This document shows positions 14,722 to 22,367 of a stretch of DNA of 30,827 nucleotides, piece after piece (position 1 is the stretch's first letter; each line of letters starts with the position of its first letter). A model generated the notes under the pieces. The model saw nothing but the letters and a program-made list of their open reading frames with translations, had not been told where the DNA came from and ran no database searches. The position numbers and the translations under genes were made by a program. Origin of the DNA: RGIG1934 sp045122895. GTDB taxonomy: Bacteria > Bacillota > Clostridia > Lachnospirales > Lachnospiraceae. Where the stretch lies: positions 1-30,827 of the forward strand of contig JBGVIE010000064.1 of the NCBI GenBank assembly GCA_045122895.1. The letters run 5' to 3'.

Positions 14722-16848
14722 ATGAAAGTAATCAAAAGAGATGGTCGTCACGTTGAATACGACCGTAACAAAATTGTTGTAGCGATTCAAAAAGCCAACG
14801 ACGAGGTTGAGCCTCATGAAAAAATATCAGAGGAAAAGATTTATAATATCGTAGCTTCTATCGAGAACAGAGGTTTCGAAGAGATGGCCGTTGAAGATAT
14901 TCAGGATATAATCGAGCAAAAGCTTATGGCCGAGAAGAAATATGTACTTGCAAAGACCTACATCATATACAGATATACACGTGAGATGGTTCGTAAAGCC
15001 AACACCACAGATGATTCAATTATGAGTCTTATCAAAAACAGTAATAAAGATGTTATGGAAGAGAATTCTAACAAGAACGCCAGCATTGCTTCAACCCAGC
15101 GAGACTTAATCGCAGGAGAAGTATCTAAGGATTTAACTAAGAGACTTTTACTTCCGGAGAAGATTTCAAAAGCTCACGAAGAAGGAATACTCCACTTCCA
15201 TGATGCAGACTATTTCCTTCAGTCGATTTTCAACTGTTGTCTGATTAACGTGGGTGATATGCTTGACAATGGTACAGTCATGAACGGAAAACTTATCGAG
15301 AGTCCAAAGAGTTTCCAGGTAGCATGTACTGTTGTTACACAGATTATATCCGCCGTTGCAAGCAGCCAGTATGGTGGACAGTCAGTAGATATTAAACACT
15401 TGGGTAAATACTTAAGAAAAAGTCGTGAAAAATACGCAAAACACTATCAGGAAAAATATGGTGACCAGTTACCTGCCGAACTTATGGAGCAGTTTATCAA
15501 CGACAGACTTTCAGACGAATTAAAATCAGGTGTACAGACAATCCAGTACCAGATTAACACACTTATGACTACTAATGGTCAGTCACCTTTTGTAACTTTA
15601 TTTTTAAATCTTGAAAAAGATGACGAGTATATAGAAGAAAACGCTATGATTATAGAAGAGATTCTACGTCAGAGACTCGAGGGAATCAAGAATGAAAAAG
15701 GCGTGTACGTTACTCCTGCTTTCCCTAAGCTTATATATGTTCTTGATGAACACAACTGTTTAAAAGGCGGCAAGTACGATTACATCACAAAGCTTGCTGT
15801 TAAGTGTTCTTCAAAAAGAATGTATCCTGATTACATCTCAGCTAAGAAGATGCGTGAAAACTACGAAGGAAATGTTTTCTCATGTATGGGATGTAGAAGC
15901 TTCTTAAGTCCATGGAAAGACGAAAACGGCAATTACAAATGGGAAGGTCGCTTTAATCAGGGTGTTGTTTCACTTAACCTTCCTCAAATCGGAATTATCG
16001 CTGCAGGCGATGAAGAAAAATTCTGGCAGCTCATGGAAGAGAGACTTGCACTTTGTTTTGAAGCACTTATGTGCCGTCATCACGCACTTGAAGGAACATT
16101 ATCAGATGTAAGCCCGATTCATTGGCAGTACGGTGCCATTGCACGTCTCAAAAAAGGCGAAAAAATTGACAAGCTTCTTCATGACGGCTACTCTACTATT
16201 TCACTTGGATACATCGGATTATACGAAGTTACAAAGCTTATGACAGGTGAAAGCCATACAACTGAAAAGGGATGTGCATTTGCACTTAAGGTTATGAACC
16301 GACTTCGTCAGGCTACAGATACCTGGAAAAATAACACCGGCATCGGATTTGGTTTATATGGTACTCCTGCCGAATCACTTTGCTATAGGTTTGCAAGAAT
16401 AGACAAAGAGAAATTCGGAGATATTAAAGATATCACAGATAAGGGCTACTACACCAACTCATATCATGTTGATGTAAGAGAAAAAATTGATGCTTTTTCT
16501 AAATTCACTTTTGAAAGCCAGTTCCAGAGTATTTCATCAGGTGGTGCAATTTCCTATGTTGAAGTGCCAAATATGAGAAATAATTTAGAAGCATTGGAGG
16601 AAATTGTAAAGTTCATCTATGACAATATTCAGTACGCTGAATTCAACACAAAATCAGACTACTGTCACGTATGTGGATTCGACGGTGAAATAATTGTAAA
16701 TGATAAGTTAGGATGGGAATGTCCTCAATGTCACAACAAAGATCATTCAAAAATGAATGTAACGAGACGTACTTGTGGATACCTAGGCGAGAACTTCTGG
16801 AATGTGGGAAAGACAAAAGAAATTAATTCCAGAGTACTTCATATCTAA
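14722..16848 (+). CDS. nrdD: Anaerobic (class III) ribonucleoside-triphosphate reductase
   Basis: NrdD reduces ribonucleoside triphosphates to deoxynucleotides with a glycyl radical. The 708-residue length matches the family. An ATP-cone allosteric domain occupies about 1-92 (VIKRDGRHVEYDRNKIVVAI). The catalytic barrel includes LHFHDADYF, FNCCLINVGDMLDNG and NVFSCMGCRSFLSPW with the active-site cysteines. A C-terminal zinc site is formed by CHVCGFDG and CPQCHNKD. The radical Gly is at about 686 in RRTCGYLG. Expression is probably controlled by NrdR through the two boxes upstream, with the ATP-cone providing a second, allosteric dATP control. It is followed by nrdG and dut on the same strand. 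Its presence signals anaerobic life; no class I or II reductase is in the window. Confidence 0.98.
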   Translation: MKVIKRDGRHVEYDRNKIVVAIQKANDEVEPHEKISEEKIYNIVASIENRGFEEMAVEDIQDIIEQKLMAEKKYVLAKTYIIYRYTREMVRKANTTDDSIMSLIKNSNKDVMEENSNKNASIASTQRDLIAGEVSKDLTKRLLLPEKISKAHEEGILHFHDADYFLQSIFNCCLINVGDMLDNGTVMNGKLIESPKSFQVACTVVTQIISAVASSQYGGQSVDIKHLGKYLRKSREKYAKHYQEKYGDQLPAELMEQFINDRLSDELKSGVQTIQYQINTLMTTNGQSPFVTLFLNLEKDDEYIEENAMIIEEILRQRLEGIKNEKGVYVTPAFPKLIYVLDEHNCLKGGKYDYITKLAVKCSSKRMYPDYISAKKMRENYEGNVFSCMGCRSFLSPWKDENGNYKWEGRFNQGVVSLNLPQIGIIAAGDEEKFWQLMEERLALCFEALMCRHHALEGTLSDVSPIHWQYGAIARLKKGEKIDKLLHDGYSTISLGYIGLYEVTKLMTGESHTTEKGCAFALKVMNRLRQATDTWKNNTGIGFGLYGTPAESLCYRFARIDKEKFGDIKDITDKGYYTNSYHVDVREKIDAFSKFTFESQFQSISSGGAISYVEVPNMRNNLEALEEIVKFIYDNIQYAEFNTKSDYCHVCGFDGEIIVNDKLGWECPQCHNKDHSKMNVTRRTCGYLGENFWNVGKTKEINSRVLHI

Positions 16849-16873
16849 AATAAAGACTCATATGGAGATTAAT

Positions 16874-16906
16874 GTGCAAAATCGTGCTGATGCGCTGATT
16901 TTGCAC
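16874..16906 (+). promoter_or_regulatory. 10-bp stem between nrdD and nrdG
   Basis: GTGCAAAATC (16874-16883) and GATTTTGCAC (16897-16906) are exact reverse complements around 13 bases. There is no T-tract, so it is not a terminator. The 3' arm abuts the nrdG ribosome site (GGGAG at 16908-16912). It could tune nrdG translation or protect an mRNA end and so set the nrdD to nrdG ratio. Confidence 0.55.
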
Positions 16907-16918
16907 AGGGAGATTATT

Positions 16919-17488
16919 ATGAATTACGCAGAAATTAAACAATATGATATTGCAAACGGACCCGGCATCAGGATTTCCCTTTTTGTAAGCGGCTGCACTC
17001 ATCACTGCAAGGGTTGCTTCAATGCTGAGACCTGGGATTTCAATTACGGAAATCCATTTACAGACGAGACTATTGATACAATAATCGAATATATGAAGCC
17101 AAGCTATATAAAAGGTATTACGCTTCTTGGAGGTGACCCTATGGAGCCATCAAACCAGGAAGCTCTACTTCCACTTCTTGCAAGGCTTAAAGAAACATAT
17201 CCTGATAAAAACATATGGTGTTTTACAGGCTATACATTTGAGGATGATATTTTAGGTAAGATGATACATGAATACCCTTTTACATCAAAATTCCTTTCAT
17301 ATATTGATGTGTTAGTAGACGGCGAATATATAGCAGAGCTTTACAACGTAAACCTCAAATTCAAAGGCTCTTCTAATCAAAAAACAATTTTAGTTAAAGA
17401 ATCTCTTGAATCTGGAAAAACAATTTTATGGGAACCGGAAGAATATGTAAAGGTGGATGTAAAAACCAACTCATCTACAGGAATATAA
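16919..17488 (+). CDS. nrdG: Anaerobic ribonucleotide reductase activating enzyme (radical SAM)
   Basis: NrdG uses S-adenosylmethionine and a [4Fe-4S] cluster to make the glycyl radical on NrdD. The 189-residue protein carries the radical-SAM cluster motif CTHHCKGC (Cys26, Cys30, Cys33; CX3CX2C) inside LFVSGCTHHCKGCFN. GITLLGGDPM is the SAM-binding GGE-like motif, and WCFTGYTFED follows. I start at ATG 16919, which has GGGAG six bases upstream; an open frame extends to 16802 into nrdD but without a ribosome site and through the hairpin. It is 70 bases downstream of nrdD and 27 bases upstream of dut, so all three are likely one transcript. Confidence 0.97.
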   Translation: MNYAEIKQYDIANGPGIRISLFVSGCTHHCKGCFNAETWDFNYGNPFTDETIDTIIEYMKPSYIKGITLLGGDPMEPSNQEALLPLLARLKETYPDKNIWCFTGYTFEDDILGKMIHEYPFTSKFLSYIDVLVDGEYIAELYNVNLKFKGSSNQKTILVKESLESGKTILWEPEEYVKVDVKTNSSTGI

Positions 17489-17515
17489 ACTTAACGTAAC
17501 GAATGGAGATACACT

Positions 17516-17962
17516 ATGACAAAAGTAAATATCAATATCAAAAAACTCAATTCCAATGCTACTATTCCTACTTACGGAACAGAATTTTCAGCAGGTGCAG
17601 ACCTTTATGCATGCCTTGAAAATCCAATAACAATCGAACCTGGAAAAACTGAATTCATTCATACAGGTATTGCACTTGAGATTCCTGAAGGCTATGCTGG
17701 TCTTGTGTACGCAAGAAGCGGTCTTTCATGTAAGAAAGGTCTTGCTCCTGCTAACAAAGTCGGAGTTATTGACGCAGATTACCGTGGTGAAATAATGGTA
17801 GCTCTTCACAATCATTCTGATGAAGCTGTTACTTTAGAAAATAGTGAGCGCGTTGCCCAGCTTGTTATAACACCATTTCTTGGTGCTATTTTCAATGAAG
17901 TGGATGAGCTTTCTGACACTGTCAGGGGTGTTGGTGGATTCGGCTCTACTGGTCGCAATTAG
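17516..17962 (+). CDS. dut: Deoxyuridine 5'-triphosphate nucleotidohydrolase (dUTPase)
   Basis: dUTPase hydrolyses dUTP to dUMP and pyrophosphate, keeping uracil out of DNA and feeding thymidylate synthesis. The 148-residue protein is of the homotrimeric type and shows all five motifs in order: AGADLYA, YARSGLS, GVIDADYRGEI with the catalytic Asp, ERVAQLVI, and the C-terminal GGFGSTGR that closes over the substrate. GGAG precedes the ATG. Its position directly after nrdG fits co-regulation of dNTP supply and cleaning, probably under NrdR as well. The last 17 bases overlap the convergent spoIIP gene; no clear terminator was found. Confidence 0.97.
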   Translation: MTKVNINIKKLNSNATIPTYGTEFSAGADLYACLENPITIEPGKTEFIHTGIALEIPEGYAGLVYARSGLSCKKGLAPANKVGVIDADYRGEIMVALHNHSDEAVTLENSERVAQLVITPFLGAIFNEVDELSDTVRGVGGFGSTGRN

Positions 17963-19100
17963 CACTTGAATCACCTATCGTCAAATTAATAAGAACCGCA
18001 AGCGGTTCCATTGCATTTATCTCCTCTTCATATGTGTTAGTCTGGGCACCTGCTTCTATAAGCATACATTTAGGTAGCAGACTCTGATTATACTCATATG
18101 CGTGGAGATAATTTTTTCTGGTAAAGCCCGGAAAATATTTTTCTGCATTCATCTTCATCTGCATACTAAGAGCCAGATTATCCTCTCTGTAAGGATTATG
18201 TAAATACTCAATCTCGCCTACAGATGCCAGCCTGCTAAGCCCGTTAAAAAACATTATTTTTGCAGTTTTTTTCCCATTAACCTCCGTAACAAAATGAATA
18301 GACTCATCCACCCCATCCCTGTGAAGGTCTATACAAAGCTCAATAGAGGGATTTTTTTCAAGCACCTTCTCTATTTTATCTCTGGCAAAATCATAAGCTT
18401 TGTGTCTGTCCAAACGTCCTGTAGCCATATCAAACGCATCCCTTACATGAATGACATTATATCCGTATTGTTCTCTTAGAAGCTTTGTAAGATAATCACC
18501 TACCCCTACAATACTCATCGACTCATCATTTGCCTTGCTGTCAGCAAAAGCCTCCTGACTATGTGTATGATATATAAGTATCTGAGGTTTTGAATTATCC
18601 TGTTTCAATCTCATATCCTTCTTCATAAGCACTTTCGGATTCAAATCAGACTTATACACCTTCGTACTTGCAGATACCGTATAAAAAGTATTAACAAGAA
18701 AATCAAAGTCAGATAGTTTTTTAATTGAGTACTCTTCTCCTATAATTTGGGGTTCTGAAAAAAATTCTGATGCTTCTACTACTGCTTTTTTCTTTTTCTG
18801 TTTCGTGGTCTCTTTTTCTTTAGTTTTCTCTTCTTCAGAAGTTGTCTCTATCTGTTTCTTTGTCTTCTTAACACTCTCTGCTGATGTCTCACCGTTTTCA
18901 CTGCTGACATTCTCTGCAATATACCTTGATGCAGGCATTCCCCGTACCAGCGCGGTGGTTGCAATTAAATCCGCATCAACTTTTGCCATAACTATTGTGC
19001 ATGAAGAAAAAACGATGTAGAATAACAAAAAAGATATAATAAACTTATTTAAAGTACTAACTTGTCTTCTTTTTTTGCTCATACCAAAATTCATCTCCAT
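17946..19100 (-). CDS. spoIIP: Stage II sporulation protein P (peptidoglycan amidase)
   Basis: SpoIIP is an amidase/endopeptidase that, with SpoIID and SpoIIM, dissolves septal peptidoglycan during engulfment of the forespore. The 384-residue protein has a basic N-terminus, one transmembrane anchor (about 19-40, FIISFLLFYIVFSSCTIVMA), a low-complexity Lys/Glu/Thr linker (about 80-110) and the catalytic domain with ILIYHTHSQEAF, ELCIDLHRDGV and LIEAGAQTNTYEE. The zinc-ligand His and Glu residues are thus in place. The start is uncertain: ATG at 19100 has only a weak AAGAA, whereas ATG at 19082 (six residues later) has GGAG 12 bases upstream. I saw no convincing sigma-E or sigma-G promoter. It lies divergent from rpsT, as part of the clostridial holA-rpsT-spoIIP neighbourhood. 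Confidence 0.93.
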   Translation of the reverse strand: MEMNFGMSKKRRQVSTLNKFIISFLLFYIVFSSCTIVMAKVDADLIATTALVRGMPASRYIAENVSSENGETSAESVKKTKKQIETTSEEEKTKEKETTKQKKKKAVVEASEFFSEPQIIGEEYSIKKLSDFDFLVNTFYTVSASTKVYKSDLNPKVLMKKDMRLKQDNSKPQILIYHTHSQEAFADSKANDESMSIVGVGDYLTKLLREQYGYNVIHVRDAFDMATGRLDRHKAYDFARDKIEKVLEKNPSIELCIDLHRDGVDESIHFVTEVNGKKTAKIMFFNGLSRLASVGEIEYLHNPYREDNLALSMQMKMNAEKYFPGFTRKNYLHAYEYNQSLLPKCMLIEAGAQTNTYEEEINAMEPLAVLINLTIGDSSANCDQ

Positions 19101-19138
19101 TTCTTATATATCTTATGCTAAATTATATAAAAAAACAG

Positions 19139-19167
19139 TTGACATTATGACACTTTTTAGATAAACT
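19139..19167 (+). promoter_or_regulatory. Sigma-A promoter of rpsT
   Basis: -35 TTGACA (19139-19144, perfect), 17-base spacer, -10 TAAACT (19162-19167). This gives a leader of about 120 bases before the rpsT start at 19296. Confidence 0.75.
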
Positions 19168-19177
19168 ATTCAAGTGT

Positions 19178-19215
19178 GTTTACATGAGACACGTCCGCGT
19201 CTGTGAAATGTAAAC
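19178..19215 (+). promoter_or_regulatory. Structured 5' leader of rpsT
   Basis: GTTTACAT (19178-19185) pairs exactly with ATGTAAAC (19208-19215), and AGAC (19187-19190) with GTCT (19199-19202) inside. The stem starts within a few bases of the predicted transcript start and lies about 70 bases upstream of the ribosome site. It may be an autoregulatory or stabilising element; I know of no established S20 leader class in Firmicutes to match it to. Confidence 0.45.
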
Positions 19216-19295
19216 GTTTAACATGATTGATTCTAATCTCTCTCAACGGAATCAACGATAACAAATTCATTAACAAATATGTGGAGGTGGACAGA

Positions 19296-19559
19296 TTGGC
19301 TAATATTAAATCTGCAAAAAAGAGAATTTTAGTAACAAGAACAAGAACAGAAAGAAATAAGGCTATCAAGTCAAGCGTTAAGACAGCAATCAAGAAGGTT
19401 GACGCTGCTATCGCTGCTAATGATAAGGAAGCTGCTGCTACAGCTTTAGTTGCTGCTACTACAGCAATTGACAAAGCTACTTCAAAGGGTATCTTCCATA
19501 AGAATACAGCTGCTAGAAAAGTTTCTCGTTTAGCAAAAGCTGTTAACAAGATGGCTTAA
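19296..19559 (+). CDS. rpsT: 30S ribosomal protein S20
   Basis: S20 binds 16S rRNA during early 30S assembly. The 87-residue protein has the family sequence MANIKSAKKRI at its start, then basic helices (RTRTERNKAIKSSVKTAIKK, ATSKGIFHKNTAARKVSRLA). The start is the TTG at 19296: GGAGGTGG lies five bases upstream, and the next residues are ANIKSAKKR. An open frame reaches back to an ATG at 19227, but those residues (ILISLNGIND...) are unlike S20 and would translate the leader. The TTG start recalls E. coli rpsT, whose UUG takes part in translational autoregulation. A promoter, a structured leader and a strong terminator make this a monocistronic unit. Confidence 0.97.
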   Translation: MANIKSAKKRILVTRTRTERNKAIKSSVKTAIKKVDAAIAANDKEAAATALVAATTAIDKATSKGIFHKNTAARKVSRLAKAVNKMA

Positions 19560-19588
19560 TCATTTATTTAATAAGATTAATAAACATA

Positions 19589-19619
19589 TAGCTCTGGAAA
19601 AATCCAGAGCTATTTTTTT
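19589..19619 (+). terminator. Rho-independent terminator of rpsT
   Basis: TAGCTCTGG (19589-19597), loop AAAAAT, CCAGAGCTA (19604-19612), then seven T residues at 19613-19619. A textbook plus-strand terminator 30 bases after the rpsT stop. Confidence 0.95.
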
Positions 19620-19640
19620 GCCTTCATATTATTCACAATG

Positions 19641-20618
19641 CTATGAACTAAATTCTACAAGCATTATCTCTACGCCTATCAAGTCTGTAATTCTTCCCAT
19701 CTTGATGTCTTCCTCTATCATCACCGATTTGGCAAGGGCTCTCTCAATATCTTTCTTCGAAAAATTCTTAAGTTGCCCTAAAGTCTTATTAACGATAAAA
19801 CTCTGCATCGAAAGCTTATTCTCAATCTCTTTTCTTGGAATCCCTTTATCAGACAAATCCTTAACCTGAAGCATTATATTAAACTGCCTTGCCAGCATAA
19901 AAAGAATTCTCATAGGTGGCTCTCTGTTAAGTATTAAATCATAATACAGCCTGAGTGCTTTTTCTTTATTTTTAGCCCCCATAGCATCAATCATCTCAAA
20001 TATCTTACCCGTAATCTCAGGACAACAAATCTCATCTATATCACTTATCTCGAGCACTTCCTTATCAAGGGTGTAACAGAGAAGCTTCTCCACTTCTTTT
20101 GATATCTTCTCCATATCATTACCGAGAGCCGCTATGAGATAATTCATAGTATCACGTGTTATCTTCTTGCCATCCTTATTAATTCTTCCAAGAATCCATT
20201 TCATAATCTCATCATTTGACAAGCGTTTACATTCACATGCATAACCCTTACTCTTAACAGCCTTATACATCTTTGAACGCTTATCAACTTCTTCCTCTAC
20301 AAATATAAAATAGGTATTCTCAGGAACTTCTGACATATAATCAATCATAGGTTCACATGCACTTTTAAAATATCCTGTATTCTCAAGAAGTATGAGCCTT
20401 CTTTCTCCAAAAAAAGGAAGGGTCTGTGCAATATCTATTACCTCTTTAGGATTAATTCCCTTGCCTTCATATCTGCTGAAATTCATAGTATCATCCGGAG
20501 ATACAATTGCATTAGATAACAGCTTCTTAAGATTTCTTTTTGTAAACTGTTCATCTCCATAAAGCAGATATATGTTTTTAAAATTATTATCTTTAATATC
20601 ACTCTTTATAGTATTCAT
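19641..20618 (-). CDS. holA: DNA polymerase III delta subunit
   Basis: HolA (delta) opens the beta sliding clamp within the clamp-loader complex. The 325-residue protein shows the family features: NIYLLYGDEQFTKRN near the N-terminus, the central LPFFGERRLILLENT (wrench region that touches the clamp), VEKLLCYT and the C-terminal collar helices with REPPMRILFMLARQFNIML. I start at ATG 20618 with GAAGGAA upstream; an in-frame TTG at 20636 lies inside that ribosome site and is rejected. It has its own promoter at 20651-20679. It is convergent with rpsT, the usual clostridial comEC-holA-rpsT neighbourhood, although here two unrelated genes and a decayed region separate it from comEC. Confidence 0.93.
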   Translation of the reverse strand: MNTIKSDIKDNNFKNIYLLYGDEQFTKRNLKKLLSNAIVSPDDTMNFSRYEGKGINPKEVIDIAQTLPFFGERRLILLENTGYFKSACEPMIDYMSEVPENTYFIFVEEEVDKRSKMYKAVKSKGYACECKRLSNDEIMKWILGRINKDGKKITRDTMNYLIAALGNDMEKISKEVEKLLCYTLDKEVLEISDIDEICCPEITGKIFEMIDAMGAKNKEKALRLYYDLILNREPPMRILFMLARQFNIMLQVKDLSDKGIPRKEIENKLSMQSFIVNKTLGQLKNFSKKDIERALAKSVMIEEDIKMGRITDLIGVEIMLVEFSS

Positions 20619-20650
20619 TTTCACGATTTCCTTCAAAAAAACATAATCGC

Positions 20651-20679
20651 ATTATACCACAAAATAATATTTTAGTAAA
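20651..20679 (-). promoter_or_regulatory. Extended -10 promoter of holA
   Basis: Minus strand -35 TTTACT (20679-20674), 17-base spacer ending in TGG, -10 TATAAT (20656-20651). It begins directly after the T-tract of the preceding gene's terminator. Confidence 0.75.
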
Positions 20680-20713
20680 ATAAAAGTTGGACTTGTCCTA
20701 AAACAAGTCCAAC
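20680..20713 (-). terminator. Terminator overlapping the stop codon of the U32-like gene
   Basis: Minus strand GTTGGACTTGT (20713-20703) and ACAAGTCCAAC (20696-20686) form a perfect 11-bp stem over a six-base loop, followed by TTTTATTTTA. The 5' arm encodes the last residues of the U32-like protein and its TAG stop (20700-20698) lies in the loop. Confidence 0.85.
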
Positions 20714-21609
20714 ATACTATCAAGATATATCTCTTCTCTCACATTTATCTGATACTCCGGTTTGGTCATATAATATAATATGAATTCAAGTACCAATGCA
20801 CTTCCAAGTCCTCTTCCTTCAATTTTGAAATTTGTAAAACCAAGCGGAATATATGTATTGATAATATCACCTACCCCTATGAAAGCTGGATTTTTCATAG
20901 CCTTAGAAAAACGGTAGCCTTCTTTGGCATCCTGTGATACACATACATGGTCAGAACAGTTTTGTAAAAGACTTTTTCTGCTGACATTTTCATAGCAGTT
21001 CTTTCTGTCAAAACATCCAATATAACAGCATTCATTGCAGAGAAATTCAACTTTTTTCTTCTTGTCATCAGGTAGTATACTTAATTTGTCAAGTGCTTTA
21101 TTCAGCCTGAAATCAGGAACTACATATAAAAAATCATCCCTGTTTACTTCATCAAGAAAATCATTATACTCCGTTAGCACCTTTGTAGTCGAAGACACAA
21201 AATACAGATTCTCATAATTCTTTTTCAAATAATTAAGCAACAAATCAGAATGTATAATAACTCCGTTTCTAATTTTGTCATTTTCATTAAACATACTACA
21301 CAGCCTATTGCATCTTTTATCACCCAGATGTTCCTCTTCAAGAAGTGAATTGCTAAATGTAAGTCTAGATGAAATCCCATATTCTTTCATTAAGGCTAAA
21401 ACATCATAGGGATTATTATCTCCAAATCCAACACGACCACCACCCCATATACAGTCAAGCGGAGCACCATATATTGAACCAATGTCACACCATTCATAGA
21501 AATATTCCCTATGCTTATAAAACAAAGGCAAAAACAATTTATAAAGCTCGTAAAACTCAAAAAGACCAGGAAGGTGATAATACGCTATTTTTTCATTTTT
21601 TTTATTCAT
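20698..21609 (-). CDS. Cys-rich protein resembling peptidase-U32/TIM-barrel Fe-S proteins
   Basis: A 303-residue soluble protein that I cannot name with certainty. It has LDCIWGGGRVGFGDNNPYDV near residue 60, LTFSNSLLEEEHLGDKRCN near 85, alternating strands and helices, then the Cys cluster CNECCYIGCFDRKNC (about 192-206), more Cys in NCSDHVCVS, and FKIEGRGLGSALVLEFILYY near the C-terminus. FKIEGR and the Cys cluster recall U32-family proteins such as UbiU/UbiV and tRNA-hydroxylation partners, which bind [4Fe-4S] clusters. So an oxygen-independent Fe-S enzyme is plausible but unproven. Its ribosome site AAAAGGA lies in the last codons of the upstream GNAT gene, three bases away, so translation is coupled. 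A terminator overlaps its stop. Confidence 0.55.
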   Translation of the reverse strand: MNKKNEKIAYYHLPGLFEFYELYKLFLPLFYKHREYFYEWCDIGSIYGAPLDCIWGGGRVGFGDNNPYDVLALMKEYGISSRLTFSNSLLEEEHLGDKRCNRLCSMFNENDKIRNGVIIHSDLLLNYLKKNYENLYFVSSTTKVLTEYNDFLDEVNRDDFLYVVPDFRLNKALDKLSILPDDKKKKVEFLCNECCYIGCFDRKNCYENVSRKSLLQNCSDHVCVSQDAKEGYRFSKAMKNPAFIGVGDIINTYIPLGFTNFKIEGRGLGSALVLEFILYYMTKPEYQINVREEIYLDSMLDLF

Positions 21610-21612
21610 ATC

Positions 21613-22056
21613 TTATCCTTTTTTAATCATTTCCATATATGGAATAACTTCAAAGCCAGATTTTTTATAAACGCTAACTGCCCTCTCATTTTCTTCCTCT
21701 ACTTCAAGTCGGAAAATACAATCTTTATATTTGTCTGTAATAAATTTCATAAACATACTTCCAACTCCCAGACCTCTGCTTTCATCTTTCAGATACAAAT
21801 CCTCAATCCATATACATCTCTTTCCAAACTCAGTTGAAAAGCTTTTAGCAATCATTGCATATCCTAATATATCTTTCCCTCTTTCAAATACATATCCTTC
21901 AAGGTAAGGATTATCACCGATACAATTTTCAATATCATTTAAAAAAATCTCTTCAGAACCGTTGCTCAACACAGCTTCAGAACTATAAAACACCCTCATC
22001 ATATCAAGTACGTCCGCCTTATCTTCAATAGTCATAGGTCTTATATTATTTTGCAT
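21613..22056 (-). CDS. GNAT-family N-acetyltransferase
   Basis: A 147-residue acetyl-CoA-dependent acyltransferase of the GNAT fold. It begins MQNNIRPMTIEDKADVLDMM (beta1-alpha1), continues with GYAMIAKSFS (beta4) and WIEDLYLKDESRGLGVGSMF, the conserved R-G-x-G-x-G acetyl-CoA loop. It ends with LEVEEENERAVSVYKKSGFE (beta5-alpha4, with the usual N-x-x-A-x-x-x-Y-x-K-x-G-F). The substrate is unknown. I start at ATG 22056 with GAGGAG nine bases upstream; the longer frame from 22107 has no ribosome site. A consensus promoter lies about 130 bases upstream, and the U32-like gene follows three bases after its stop, so the two form an operon. Confidence 0.88.
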   Translation of the reverse strand: MQNNIRPMTIEDKADVLDMMRVFYSSEAVLSNGSEEIFLNDIENCIGDNPYLEGYVFERGKDILGYAMIAKSFSTEFGKRCIWIEDLYLKDESRGLGVGSMFMKFITDKYKDCIFRLEVEEENERAVSVYKKSGFEVIPYMEMIKKG

Positions 22057-22184
22057 TTTCAATTCTCCTCGCTTTCGCTTCAATCTTTCGTACAAAATAT
22101 TGTGCAAACAAAAAAGACAAGATTCTCACAAAATCCTGCCCATAATTGGCTACAAGAGCCATCTTAAAAGTTATACACACCATC

Positions 22185-22213
22185 ATCTTACCATGACAGA
22201 CAGATGATGTCAA
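22185..22213 (-). promoter_or_regulatory. Sigma-A promoter of the GNAT/U32-like operon
   Basis: Minus strand -35 TTGACA (22213-22208, perfect), 17-base spacer, -10 TAAGAT (22190-22185). The leader to ATG 22056 is about 120 bases, longer than translation needs; I found no riboswitch-like fold in it. Confidence 0.8.
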
Positions 22214-22273
22214 CAAAAGACGTTTATTATTTTAAGATGCTTTACATTATCCTCTTCCGTTGCCACCCATATG

Positions 22274-22321
22274 TTACCTTGACCCATTGCCGTGGCAGAT
22301 GAAAAGAACTCTCGTTATCAT
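22274..22321 (-). pseudogene. 15-codon stub resembling the start of a low-molecular-weight tyrosine phosphatase
   Basis: A perfect AGGAGGT followed by ATG at 22321 opens MITRVLFICHGNGSR and stops. MIxRVLFICHGN is the usual N-terminus of low-molecular-weight protein-tyrosine phosphatases, where it would continue ICRSPMAE to complete the P-loop CX5R. Here the match ends at the Asn and nothing in the following 60 bases resumes it. I read it as a truncated remnant. A translated leader peptide is an alternative. Confidence 0.45.
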
Positions 22322-22367
22322 TTTTTACCTCCTAAAATGCCGTGATTTGCCGTGTTTTGCATATTTA

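Noticed and set aside
16802..16918. N-terminal extension of nrdG into nrdD
   Set aside because: No ribosome site, crosses a stable hairpin, and residues before MNYAEIKQYD do not fit NrdG.
17993..18008. GAACCGC-AA-GCGGTTC palindrome as a dut terminator
   Set aside because: It lies within spoIIP coding sequence, the loop is only two bases and no T-tract follows on either strand.
19101..19138. Sigma-E promoter for spoIIP
   Set aside because: A CATAAGAT -10-like match exists but no -35 at the required spacing.
19166..19549. Hydrophobic open frame antisense to rpsT
   Set aside because: It mirrors the Ala/Lys-rich S20 codons; no ribosome site and no plausible promoter.
22290..22360. TGCCGTG repeats as a CRISPR or phage attachment site
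   Set aside because: Only three 7-base copies at irregular spacing, no longer repeat unit and no cas or integrase gene.
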